Below, in pieces: positions 45,269-53,393 of a stretch of DNA of 64,000 bases. The DNA is from Trissonchulus latispiculum (taxonomy: Eukaryota; Nematoda; Enoplea; Enoplida; Ironidae): NCBI GenBank assembly GCA_030248195.1, contig JASAND010030463.1, positions 1 through 64,000 on the forward strand, given 5' to 3'. The position numbers were made by a program, and so were the translations under genes. Position 1 is the first letter of the stretch, and each line of letters opens with the position of its first letter. The notes under the pieces were generated by a model. It worked only from the letters and a program-made list of their open reading frames with translations. It was not told the DNA's origin and searched no databases.

Positions 45269-46359
45269 TGTCTTCAGTTATCCAACTGTTGAACTTGTCA
45301 GGGTATCCAAGCCACTTGACAAAATACTCTTTACAACCCTTTCGACGCCTGGTTTTTATAACTTTTTCTACCCAATAGGTGTCTGGTTCGTCAACCTTTT
45401 GTACTTCAGGCTGGTAGAATCCGCCGACCACCTCTTCGCCACCATAGTCTTCTAGGAGGTACATGGGTGGGTCACCTGTCCTGACACTTCTGATACGGAA
45501 CAACTCTTCTGACCAATTAGGGAGGTATCCTTTGTCAAAGAGACCCTTTGTTTTGCTAATTCGGACCATATCTTCCTTCTTCAATTTATTTTCACTTGGC
45601 TGACTCTGGGTTGTTTTCTGGGATGCACGTCTGAGTGCCCTGTTAACCTCTTCCATATTTTCAGGTTTCGATGCCTCCACTGGCGTCATACGAATACTCC
45701 TGTGGCGAGCATTGTTGTAGCCTTCCACGAGTTGAGGAAGGTCATCAATATACCTATACGATCTGGTCTTTGTAAAGTATTTCCATATCTTTGTCTTGAT
45801 GGTTCGATTGAAACGTTCAACGAGGCTACACTTGATCACTGGATTATTGCATGTATAAAAGTTGATGTGGTTCGCCTTGAGGAGTGACTGGAAATCTTTG
45901 TTCAAAAATTCTTTGCCTCTGTCTGACTGTAGGTGTTGTGGTCGTCTGCCATCTGCCAGTATTTTACGAAAAGCTCTAGTCATCTCTTGACCACCCTTGC
46001 TTTTAACTGGGATCACCCATGCGTACTTGGAGAAGACGTCAATACAGTTGAATAGGTACTTGTAGCCATCATTCTTGTCTGCTATAGCTACCATATCTGC
46101 CAGGTCTATTTGCCATAGGTCGTCGATACCGGCCACCTGATACCTCCTCGTTTGGAATCTGTGTCTAACTGGTTTATGGATGCTGTAAGTGTACTGTTTC
46201 TCCAACCAATCAGTGACCAACCAATTTGGACCTCGAGATTCCATGTCTTTTTGCCTCCTGATACACCCGATTAATACCGCCAAATGCTGCAGGACTTTGC
46301 GGATCATAGTAAATCTTCTCTAAGGTGGTGTTATCAGTATTCTCTAGTGCCGCTTCCAT
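45240..46359 (-). pseudogene. Polinton integrase with chromodomain, one frameshift
   Basis: The start is taken at the ATG at 46359 (MEAALENTDNTTLEK), which leads into YYDPQSPAAFGGINRVYQEA, the usual Polinton integrase N-terminus. A frame change near 46,230 separates this from the rest. The core has Asp in DLWQIDLADM, Asp in LQSDRGKEF and Glu in LVERFNRTIK (35 residues after the second Asp). The C-terminal chromodomain reads YWVEKVIKTRRRKGCKEYFV then KWLGYPDKFNSWI. The catalytic triad is complete, so the damage is the frameshift only (real or a sequence error). Confidence 0.9.
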
Positions 46360-46369
46360 TTGAGTTTTC

Positions 46370-46861
46370 TTAGGGCTGACCTAATTCCTTGCCCTGTCTG
46401 TACCGTGGGTTTCCGATAAGTTCTCGAGGTACGTTGCTGTCTCTTAGTGCCTTTGCCAAAGTTTGCCACCCTGTTGCCGGTGGTTGACTGGGTCTGTTAC
46501 GAATGAAGTCGTGAATCAGATCATATATTCTAGATCCAACTGCTGGCTGACCCTGATACTCTATTTCACCTCGACTGTTAACCTTGAGACCGGGTATACT
46601 CATAATATGTTCAATCAGATGTCTACCTTTCTGTTGCAGTGTTGGGGGTAAGGTAGATACAATGTCTGGCATAGCATGGGACTTGAGGGTCATCTCCGTA
46701 GGTCTATCTCGTAGTATTCGACGCCTGTAGTCTGCCTGTTTAAACAATTTACTCTTGATATCTGCTGGTAGTTTAGACTTGAGAACATTGCTAGCTTCCT
46801 TCTCCAACACCCTTGTGTGCTCATCAAAGTAGTCTGGCTTAACTAGTATTGAGTATTCCAT
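46370..46861 (-). CDS. Conserved Polinton protein of unknown function, ~163 aa
   Basis: The start at the ATG at 46861 (MEYSILVKPDYFDEHTRV) is preferred to the upstream start at 46879 because an AATAAAAACTG motif lies 24-31 bases before it. The middle part (TLPPTLQQKGRHLIEHIMSI, then YQGQPAVGSRIYDLIHDFIR) is helix-rich with a basic C-terminus. Position between integrase and the small hydrophobic protein is typical of Polinton core blocks. No enzyme motif is seen. Confidence 0.6.
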   Translation of the reverse strand: MEYSILVKPDYFDEHTRVLEKEASNVLKSKLPADIKSKLFKQADYRRRILRDRPTEMTLKSHAMPDIVSTLPPTLQQKGRHLIEHIMSIPGLKVNSRGEIEYQGQPAVGSRIYDLIHDFIRNRPSQPPATGWQTLAKALRDSNVPRELIGNPRYRQGKELGQP

Positions 46862-46884
46862 CGTTACTTTGCTCACCAATGTCA

Positions 46885-46892
46885 GTTTTTAT
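46885..46892 (-). promoter_or_regulatory. ATAAAAAC motif before the 163-aa gene
   Basis: ATAAAAAC(TGAC) is 24-31 bases before the ATG at 46861. It includes an AATAAA, so a polyadenylation signal of the preceding gene is an alternative reading. Confidence 0.4.
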
Positions 46893-47227
46893 TATCTTAT
46901 GAGATTTCCGAGTAGCCCACTGACGATACCTACAATAGGTCCCAGGAGAGCAGGTAAAAATCCTCCGTGCTGAATGATTAGTTTCTTCTTCTTCTTAAGA
47001 CTGACTCGTTTCTTTCTTAGGGCTCTTAGGGCGTGTTTATATCTTGCTAATCTCTTCTTGTCTTTCTGGGAAATCTTTACGTTGCCAGACAGGATATTTT
47101 CTGCACAGTCACATATAGCTTTAATGAGGTCGGAACTTCCATGAAGAACAATTGCCTCTCTTTGCTTACGACTTTTGCAACGACACAATAGTCGCAGTGT
47201 ATCGATATTTCTTTCAAAACGATCCAT
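46892..47227 (-). CDS. Small basic protein with hydrophobic C-terminus, 111 aa
   Basis: A Cys-containing N-terminal part (LLCRCKSRKQREAIVLHG) precedes a Lys/Arg-rich segment (RALRKKRVSLKKKKKL) and a hydrophobic Gly-rich C-terminus (FLPALLGPIVGIVSGLLGNL). This combination recalls membrane-active or DNA-condensing small virion proteins of adeno-like viruses. An ATAAAAAC motif lies 25-32 bases upstream of the ATG. Confidence 0.55.
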   Translation of the reverse strand: MDRFERNIDTLRLLCRCKSRKQREAIVLHGSSDLIKAICDCAENILSGNVKISQKDKKRLARYKHALRALRKKRVSLKKKKKLIIQHGGFLPALLGPIVGIVSGLLGNLIR

Positions 47228-47232
47228 GATTA

Positions 47233-47880
47233 CTATTTCTTGATATTGTCAGTTTTTATGGAATATACGTCGGTATAAGGATCATCTGGGAAAATATGCC
47301 CTCTGAGGCGGAGTTTCTCTGGTGTGTTCTGGTCTAGGTCTATCAGTAGATATCCATGTGGTCTACTGGTGGCATGCTCAAAAGCTTCCATAAATCCTTT
47401 CACTCTACCTGGATACATTTGTCTTGCCAAGTTCATCGGTGTTAGCTTATCTGCTGGATTCTTCATGAGGACAATATACTGACTATTTATCCGATTAGTC
47501 CGCTGCCTATCGTAGAATATATCTTGAGTGATATTGATGACACTACAGGACCAATGGTGGCAACCGCGGGTGAACAGTTGAACAAGGTTAGGTTGCTGCT
47601 TAATTTCGCTCATCAGGTCATCAAGTACTACCAATTTTGCGTCAGGAGTTTTCAATTTCTCTAGATCCGGTAGACCTTTGATAAATTCTACCTGGGGAAG
47701 TCTATCGTATGCATCTTGCCACTCAGTATAACACCAAATAATCTTCTCTGGAGGTTCTGATATCATTTCATCTGCATGTTCCACCAGTCGAGACACAAAG
47801 GTGGTCTTTCCTGCCTTTGTTGGAGCCGCCACGATACACGTGAACGGATGCTGAAACTTTGGTGTCCTAACTCTCTCCAT
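47233..47880 (-). CDS. Polinton DNA-packaging ATPase, 215 aa
   Basis: Walker A is AAPTKAGKTTF (residues 18-28), and Walker B is LVVLDDLM (83-90), followed by a SVINITQDIFYD sensor-like segment around residue 112. The length and the short N-terminus before the P-loop match the A32/FtsK-HerA-type ATPases of Polintons and adintoviruses, which pump DNA into capsids. An ATATAAAC motif lies 24-31 bases upstream. It sits in the usual neighbourhood of core genes. Confidence 0.9.
   Translation of the reverse strand: MERVRTPKFQHPFTCIVAAPTKAGKTTFVSRLVEHADEMISEPPEKIIWCYTEWQDAYDRLPQVEFIKGLPDLEKLKTPDAKLVVLDDLMSEIKQQPNLVQLFTRGCHHWSCSVINITQDIFYDRQRTNRINSQYIVLMKNPADKLTPMNLARQMYPGRVKGFMEAFEHATSRPHGYLLIDLDQNTPEKLRLRGHIFPDDPYTDVYSIKTDNIKK
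47252..47259 (-). promoter_or_regulatory. ATAAAAAC motif before the 111-aa gene
   Basis: ATAAAAAC(TGAC) is 25-32 bases before the ATG at 47227 and overlaps the end of the ATPase gene. See the promoter finding. Confidence 0.4.
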
Positions 47881-47903
47881 ACTTACTATGAAAACACCAA
47901 CGC

Positions 47904-47911
47904 TGTTTATA
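47904..47911 (-). promoter_or_regulatory. ATATAAAC motif before the ATPase gene
   Basis: ATATAAAC is 24-31 bases before the ATG at 47880, at the same spacing as the two ATAAAAAC motifs downstream. Confidence 0.4.
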
Positions 47912-48102
47912 TGACTTTATTGTAGTGCAAAACACAATAACGATTAGTCACGGTCATATTTCTTCATACAGTGCAAAACACAATACATATATACATACAC
48001 AATAGTCACTATAGTGTCAAATTTGTTCTTCGTTATCTTTCTTCATATCATTCTTCGTGATATTTGTATCATCATCATTTCGTAGTATCCATAATATCTT
48101 CA

Positions 48103-48318
48103 TCATTTCGTAGTATCCATCATATCTTCATCATCGAGAATAAGTTCTTCCACTACTTCGTCTTCATTGATCAGTTGCTTCATATCGACATGTAGAATTC
48201 GTCGCCATCCAATGCCAGGAATAGAAATGATTATCTTTTGCCTCGGATATCGTCTGCATTTATTCTTGTGATAGCGGCTGAGGCGGATCAGGCTTTGGAG
48301 TGCCTTATAGATACCCAT
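48103..48318 (-). CDS. Small Polinton protein, 71 aa, unknown
   Basis: The N-terminal half is basic (LSRYHKNKCRRYPRQK) and the C-terminal half acidic (NEDEVVEELILDDEDMMD). There are no motifs. Short direct repeats (gtgcaaaacacaata; atttcgtagtatccat) occupy the gap to the ATPase gene. It may be a real small gene or chance. Confidence 0.4.
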   Translation of the reverse strand: MGIYKALQSLIRLSRYHKNKCRRYPRQKIIISIPGIGWRRILHVDMKQLINEDEVVEELILDDEDMMDTTK

Positions 48319-48369
48319 GGTGCAATATATGGAATAAATGTGGTATTTACACCAGTATCGTAGGCCTAC

Positions 48370-48819
48370 TTATTGACTATAGAGCTGGTATATCTGGTCT
48401 GCTGTAAAACTGACAGGACCAACAAAGCCACAAAGGACACGCTTATCTTGATCCAGGCAAAGAGTTGTCTCGTTATATGTGGATGTGTAGGGACACGGTA
48501 TCGACCCGTTAATATAGACAGGGCACTGGAAGTTTAGACAGTTGTAGATGAATTGGCGAATCTCGTGAAAGCTATCAAGTGATACAAGGTGCTCGGTCCA
48601 ACCATTATGAATAAAGATGGCATTGTCTACCGTAACGGAGTCCTTCATTGGCGGTAGCTTACACTGGGTATGCTGTGACAACAAAATCGCTAATACAATC
48701 GTAGACAATAAAAATTTTATGAGAAGGCTTGTGATTATACAGGGAACTCCTTTGACCAATTGGAGTTTCGTATAGTTTAAAAAGGAATGCCCTTCTTGGG
48801 AATTTGCACCAGTAGCCAT
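48370..48819 (-). CDS. Probable membrane/secreted glycoprotein, 149 aa
   Basis: A hydrophobic segment PCIITSLLIKFLLSTIVLAI (residues ~26-46) could be a signal anchor or signal peptide. The following part has six cysteines and several N-glycosylation sites (NGSI, NETT). The N-terminal part overlaps the neighbouring frame (48659-48955). It may be a virion surface protein; family not recognised. Confidence 0.5.
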   Translation of the reverse strand: MATGANSQEGHSFLNYTKLQLVKGVPCIITSLLIKFLLSTIVLAILLSQHTQCKLPPMKDSVTVDNAIFIHNGWTEHLVSLDSFHEIRQFIYNCLNFQCPVYINGSIPCPYTSTYNETTLCLDQDKRVLCGFVGPVSFTADQIYQLYSQ

Positions 48820-48955
48820 AGTCAGGATCTTGTACGGCGCACTTTACCAGTACCTCTATTCGCTTCTTATTACCATAGAACTTAGATGCCGTCTTTGTAT
48901 TAGCCCTACTACCATGCTTTTTATAGACGTGAGGCGATACCTTAGTGTTCCACAT
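48659..48955 (-). CDS. Small basic protein, ~98 aa, unknown
   Basis: The first ATG in the frame is at 48955 (MWNTKVSPHVYKKHGSRANT); the open frame extends upstream without an ATG. Lys/Arg-rich with CAVQDPDYGYWC. It is divergent from the TBP-like gene and shares 161 bases with the start of the glycoprotein gene in another frame. Confidence 0.4.
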   Translation of the reverse strand: MWNTKVSPHVYKKHGSRANTKTASKFYGNKKRIEVLVKCAVQDPDYGYWCKFPRRAFLFKLYETPIGQRSSLYNHKPSHKIFIVYDCISDFVVTAYPV

Positions 48956-48990
48956 TAATAAGTGAGGGAGAGGATACCAAGGGGGTAACA

Positions 48991-49485
48991 ATGATTGTTA
49001 ATGTTGTTCTCAGTGGACGGTTTGACAGGGAACTTCACATTACGAACATTCCTAACATTAGACTCTATCGTGGGTTTATTGGCGGTAGTCTGAAACACGA
49101 AGAGGCGACTTTCCAACTGTTCACGAGTGGTAGTTTTGTTTGCCTCGGATGTAAATCAATCGAACGAGCTAATCAGTGCATTCGTCAACTAGCACGCGCT
49201 CTTAATGTCGGTATTCTTCGCGAAGGCGAAGTGGTGAACCTGGTGGGATCCTTCTCAGTTGGCAGGTATATAGACCTAAGGGATTTATATGAAAGTATCA
49301 GGCATACCCATCAAGTTTGCTATGAACCGGAGCTATTTAATGGTCTCACATGCAAGATTGCCGGGGTTACTGCACTCATCTTCCACACTGGCAAGGTCAT
49401 ATTAACTGGTGCTCGGAGTGAGTCTGCCCTATCAGATGCAAGGTCTTTAGTTAATAAGAAGGTGATAAGGTTTAAAGTTCATTAG
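48991..49485 (+). CDS. TATA-binding-protein (TBP) homologue, 164 aa
   Basis: TBP is the saddle-shaped factor that bends TATA DNA and starts transcription by RNA polymerase. Both TBP half-repeats are visible. Repeat 1 (residues ~2-73) includes FQLFTSGSFVCLGCKSIERA. Repeat 2 (~84-162) includes NLVGSFSVGRYIDL, CYEPELFNGL and TALIFHTGKVILTGARSE. The F-x-(S/T)-G-(K/S)-(hydrophobic)-(hydrophobic)-x-(T/L)-G-(A/C)-(R/K)-S strands that touch DNA are kept. The length equals one TBP core with no N-terminal tail. The gene is intact, on the opposite strand to the virion block, and followed after 6 bases by another small gene. Confidence 0.9.
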   Translation: MIVNVVLSGRFDRELHITNIPNIRLYRGFIGGSLKHEEATFQLFTSGSFVCLGCKSIERANQCIRQLARALNVGILREGEVVNLVGSFSVGRYIDLRDLYESIRHTHQVCYEPELFNGLTCKIAGVTALIFHTGKVILTGARSESALSDARSLVNKKVIRFKVH

Positions 49486-49491
49486 TGCATC

Positions 49492-49878
49492 ATGTCTGCC
49501 CGAAGCCTGTTGAACGAACTGTTACAAAAGGCCCTGCGCCAAAGTCCGCCTATTCGCATTGAGATTACCGGTCATTATGTTGCAGTCATGACTATAGGCA
49601 GTAAGTCCTGGACAAGCTCACAATGTCCTGACCCACGTACTGCCATTGAGGAGGTGTCTCGTAAAGCCTACGGTACGTTGTGTCACGGCGACGAACATCT
49701 GATCAGACGTGAATGCGGATTACCACCAAGACCTCATATCTACGAAATTGATGCAGTCAGGGATAAGATGAGGGACCTACGTGAATACAAAAGATATCGC
49801 AGAAGTATTCAACCTATCTACAATATGCTAGACAGGCTAGAAGCAGAAATGCTTAAAAATCCGTTTTTTCATGGCTAA
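49492..49878 (+). CDS. Polinton protein of unknown function, 128 aa (dsRBD-like?)
   Basis: It starts 6 bases after the TBP-like gene's stop, so the two are probably co-transcribed. Residues ~3-61 follow a helix (SLLNELLQKAL), strands (IRIEITGHYVAVMTIGSKSW) and helix (RTAIEEVSRKAYGTL) pattern that resembles the order of a double-stranded-RNA-binding domain. The hallmark GxGxSKK loop is missing. The remainder is helical and charged (RDKMRDLREYKRYRRS). Confidence 0.5.
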   Translation: MSARSLLNELLQKALRQSPPIRIEITGHYVAVMTIGSKSWTSSQCPDPRTAIEEVSRKAYGTLCHGDEHLIRRECGLPPRPHIYEIDAVRDKMRDLREYKRYRRSIQPIYNMLDRLEAEMLKNPFFHG

Positions 49879-49879
49879 C

Positions 49880-50090
49880 TGCCTACCTACCAACTAATGT
49901 TATCCGTAACATTTCGTTTACTGTATGCAACATTTTACAGTGTTATGCAATACAATACTGTTATTCAATAATAATGGTTAACAGTGTTATGCAATAATAA
50001 TAGTAATAATAACAGTCAATGGTTTACTGTACTTGAGTAATGCCATATGAGTCAATAATAGTAATAATAATAGTCAATGGTGCTATGCAA
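49880..50090. other. AT-rich gap between convergent genes
   Basis: Short AATAATAGT-type repeats and several copies of caatggt/cagtgttatgcaat; no gene. It probably holds the 3' ends of the plus-strand pair and of the CARD gene. Confidence 0.5.
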
Positions 50091-50093
50091 TTG

Positions 50094-50766
50094 TTAGTGT
50101 TCTTTGCAATCCTGATGATTCCACGGAGATACGAACCATTCCGGCACATTCCACTGTTTCACCATAGAATTTCCAATCCACTCGATGAATACGACGGCAA
50201 GGTTGTCGCATCCCAAGGGTCCAAGGGCCATCGCTGCGTCCAGTCTCGCTGCTTGTACCGTAGGGAAGGTGTCCTGGCTTTCTTTTAGCAAATATTTGCT
50301 CTTTGTGTAAATCTTCCACGTGACCCCTTTCTCCTTGGTTCCTCCTTCGAATAGTTTGGCCAAGTTGTACTGCTTCGACTTCACCAAGGCTTCGTGTAGA
50401 AGGGGCACGATATCTTTGCTCCGCTTCAGTCGCAGTAGGAGATCAAACACTCCATCGTATCTTGTTTCGGACTTGATGATATCTCGATAATCCGGGGTTA
50501 TGCGCCGATGTTCAACCATGTAGTCTGCCACGGGCGCTGGATCCATTTCATCACAAAGAATAACCAAATTATCAATTATTTTCTCCACAGATGGTGAGCC
50601 TGAAACAAATAATGCTAATCTAAAAACTACGGAATGTTCAAACTGTACAACTGCTAAAAAATGTGACGATCAAAATTTGAAGGACTAAAAATGCAACTAC
50701 TAAAATGCAATCATTAAAAATACAACTTTTAAAAATGCTACAATTAAATATCTTACCGGAATTCAT
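50094..50766 (-). CDS. Spliced CARD-domain protein, 171 aa
   Basis: Exon 1 is ATGAATTCCG (50766-50757) inside the right TIR, with donor GTAAGA. The acceptor TTTGTTTCAG ends at 50600 and exon 2 runs 50599-50094 in frame. Residues ~8-87 match a caspase-recruitment domain: LVILCDEMDPAPVADYMVEH, then ITPDYRDIIKSETRYDGVFD and LLLRLKRSKDIVPLLHEALV, ending YNLAKLF. CARDs bind other CARDs in apoptosis and innate signalling, so the protein is likely to act on host cell-death or immune pathways. The C-terminal ~80 residues (IYTKSKYLLKESQDTFPTVQ ...) are unassigned. The 157-base intron contains the TIR edge. Confidence 0.72.
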
Positions 50767-50831
50767 TGTCGTGGTGATGTAAAGTATGGTGATTCAAATG
50801 TCAGTAAGGTTAATAAACCTGCCAAACTTGC

Positions 50832-50839
50832 AATATATG
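50832..50839 (-). promoter_or_regulatory. TATA-like box in right TIR
   Basis: CATATATT counterpart of 40424-40431, 66-73 bases upstream of the CARD gene ATG. Confidence 0.4.
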
Positions 50840-51431
50840 TCTAAACTTTGCAGCATTCTTGTGCTAGGTTTCATAAAATAGGCTGCACACTGTACACAAA
50901 TATCAATTTTGTATTGCCTTGTTCATTAATTATTGAACAAAAGTTGCATTGTCCTTTTCTTTTAACCTTTAGCCTATTCCCAATTATCACGTAATTGTTG
51001 TCATATTCATTACACAAATTTTCCGAGTCACCTTTAATTAATTATTATTAACTAATTAGTTAACCTATAATTATCAACAGGTGACCGAAGTTAGTTCATT
51101 ATTATTTTATTACACTAGCACCATAATTAACCCAACAAATTTTCCCAATCTTACGTAGATATAAAATTATAATCACCCATTTTCAACCAATTTTCATAGT
51201 TGACTTAATAAATCATTACTAACTAATTAGTTAACTACTAAACAAAATTAGTTGACCGAAGTTAGTCTATTGTTTGCTCTTTACGTTGACACAAAAATTA
51301 ATGTGATAAGCGTTGCCAATATTACGTAATTGGAGACATAAAGTTTTCATTTTCAACCAATGTTTATTGTTTACGTCTTTAATTTCATTGAGACAGGCGT
51401 AATCAAACTAGATAAGGCGAATTGGTAAGCT

Positions 51432-51821
51432 TTGGGAGACAGGTTAAAGTCCTCAGTGTGTTATTCATATGAGCCTGCTAGCAGGGAGAGAAAAATTTTT
51501 AAAGCAAGCAGGCTGCTAGTAGGGAGAAAGAGTTTTGACAGGTTTGAGTCCTCAGTATGTTATTCCTATGAGCCTACTAGAAGGCTGCTAGTAGGGAGAA
51601 AGACTTTTGACAGCTTCGAGTCCTCAGTATGTTATTCCTATGAGCCTGCTAGAAGGCTGCTAATAGGGAGAGAAAGACTTTTGACAGCTTTGAGTCCTCA
51701 GTGTGTTATTCATATGAGCCCGCTAGTAGGGAGAGAAAATTTTAAGCAAGCAGGGAGAAAAGTAGTGACAGCTTTGAGTCCTCAGTATGTTATTCCTATG
51801 AGCCTGCAGAAAGGCAGCTAA
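51432..51821 (+). CDS. Outward-facing 129-aa repeat protein in right TIR
   Basis: Identical at the protein level to the frame at 39442-39831 in the left TIR, and likewise directed toward the outer end of the element. The sharing says only that the TIRs are homogenised, not that it is expressed. Confidence 0.35.
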   Translation: MGDRLKSSVCYSYEPASRERKIFKASRLLVGRKSFDRFESSVCYSYEPTRRLLVGRKTFDSFESSVCYSYEPARRLLIGRERLLTALSPQCVIHMSPLVGRENFKQAGRKVVTALSPQYVIPMSLQKGS

Positions 51822-52401
51822 CAGGGAGACTCATGTCATCTGAAGCACGTAACTACAAATTTTGGATTCCTTAAGTGTTTATTTTCTTCCTTCCATTTCA
51901 AGGTTAATACAAAGGTCCATATGTCATATAGAAGAATAAAAGCAAGGAAAATTTAGTTGTTTAAGGAAAATGGAAAAAATTTGTAGAAATATAGTTGGGC
52001 TTTACAACTCTGAAGCAAATAGATAGCAGAAGCGTCATTGACAAACAGTCAGGTAAATAAAAGTTTGAAAATGTTACTTAATTAAATTTACGTACTTAGA
52101 CAGTTAATTAACAAACACTAATTAGGCAGGTAAACAAACTATAGTCTAGCAAACTTAAAGTTAAATACGTAGATAAAGTTACATACGTAGACAATATAGT
52201 CCAATAACACTGTGTTAAAAATTTAGTACAATGTTACAAAGCTTATGTAAGCTAAGAAAATTGGCCAACAATGACCTTGAAAGACATCTGCCTGCATGAT
52301 TAATGACCTTACCTGTATGATTAATGACCCTATTCGTCAAAGCCAGAATGAAGCCAAAATACCTGTACAAACTGCGGTCATTTCATCTCTCCTATACTAC
52401 T

Positions 52402-52407
52402 TTCTAG
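52402..52407. repeat. Polinton target-site duplication, right
   Basis: TTCTAG, identical to 38856-38861. Confidence 0.95.
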
Positions 52408-53390
52408 GTTTTGAAGGGGGTTGTGCCGGTCGAGTCAAACACTAAAATAACGCTGAAAGAACCTGGTTGGTAAGCTTAGACAGTTCTCTAATTGATTTAG
52501 GCCGTATGCTGGGTTTCAAAAATCACCACTTCACTAAATAATTGTTACAACAGATCATTAAACAAAAGGCGTTTGACAATCATACGCATTTTAGCATAAA
52601 GCCTCTAGCAATGGAGATTATAGTACCATTTATGGTATAGAGCAACACAATTTGATAGACGAGTAGTTTTACGCTAACGTTTTGCCTTGTTCCAGAATGA
52701 CATAGAATCGTTCATATCTACCAACCTGCAACAGGCAGTTTCGATGCTTTATGATAATTACCAGGGTTCCACAACGAATATAGTCGTTCGCAAGCTAAAC
52801 TAGCTGTTGACAGGTTGAAGAAAGCCACACTAATTCTGTACGGGATTTCTAGTCGATCACAATATGAAATGGTCAGCCATGTTAGCGGATCTGAAACGTA
52901 TAACTTACCATTTTACAATTTCATAATTTGAAGCATCTCTGCTAGCAACCATCACTAGCAAACCTTCACTAGTATAGGTTGTTGCACAACAGAGTGCACT
53001 AGCTGATTTACAGGAACGTTAAGCGAAACTGCGAGGGGTTGTGATGCACGAGCGAAGCGAGTGCATTACAAACCCGAGTGTTTCGTGAAAGCTTGCACGA
53101 GAATTTTTTTGTGGTACGAGGGCGGAGCGAAGCGGAGCTACAGCGTGCTTCACAACTGGACTTGAGAAGCACGGTACAGCGTGCCTCACAAATGCAGTTG
53201 TGAAGCACAGTGCACATCGTGATTCACAACTCGGATGGAGGCACGGGGGTTACAGCACAGCAAATTTAAACTAAGCTATTTCAGAACAATATAAATGAAG
53301 TCGCAAGAGTCGAAAGCATATTTTCACAACTCTTCAATTTTAACTTATATAACAGCATTCCATCCTGTATTTATAATAATCAAAATCACT
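52408..53390. other. Intronic stretch with an interspersed repeat
   Basis: No exon was recognised. At about 53,020-53,240 there is a GC-richer block with gcgaagcga/gcggagcgaagcgg words and three related gtgcttcacaac / gtgcctcacaa units. It looks like a small interspersed repeat. Confidence 0.4.
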
Positions 53391-53393
53391 AAC

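Larger units (their letters stand above)
38862..52401. mobile_element. Polinton/Maverick-like element (polB-less), 13,540 bp
   Basis: It is bounded by 1,770-bp terminal inverted repeats that begin AGTAGTATAGG and by a perfect 6-bp target duplication, both hallmarks of Polintons. Between the repeats lie a DDE integrase with chromodomain, a packaging ATPase, an adenain-like cysteine protease, capsid-type proteins and several small virion-type proteins, mostly on the minus strand and tightly packed. A TATA-binding-protein homologue and a second small gene are on the plus strand; one spliced gene lies at each end. No DNA polymerase B gene exists and no interval is long enough for one. The integrase is frameshifted, so this copy is probably immobile by itself. 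Confidence 0.95.
50632..52401. repeat. Polinton terminal inverted repeat, right
   Basis: Inverted copy of 38862-40631, of equal length. It ends ...CCTATACTACT followed by the TTCTAG duplication. It provides the leader exon and donor of the CARD gene. Confidence 0.97.

Noticed and set aside
40858..50090. A DNA polymerase B gene in the Polinton
   Set aside because: No interval is long enough and no polymerase motif is readable in any frame.
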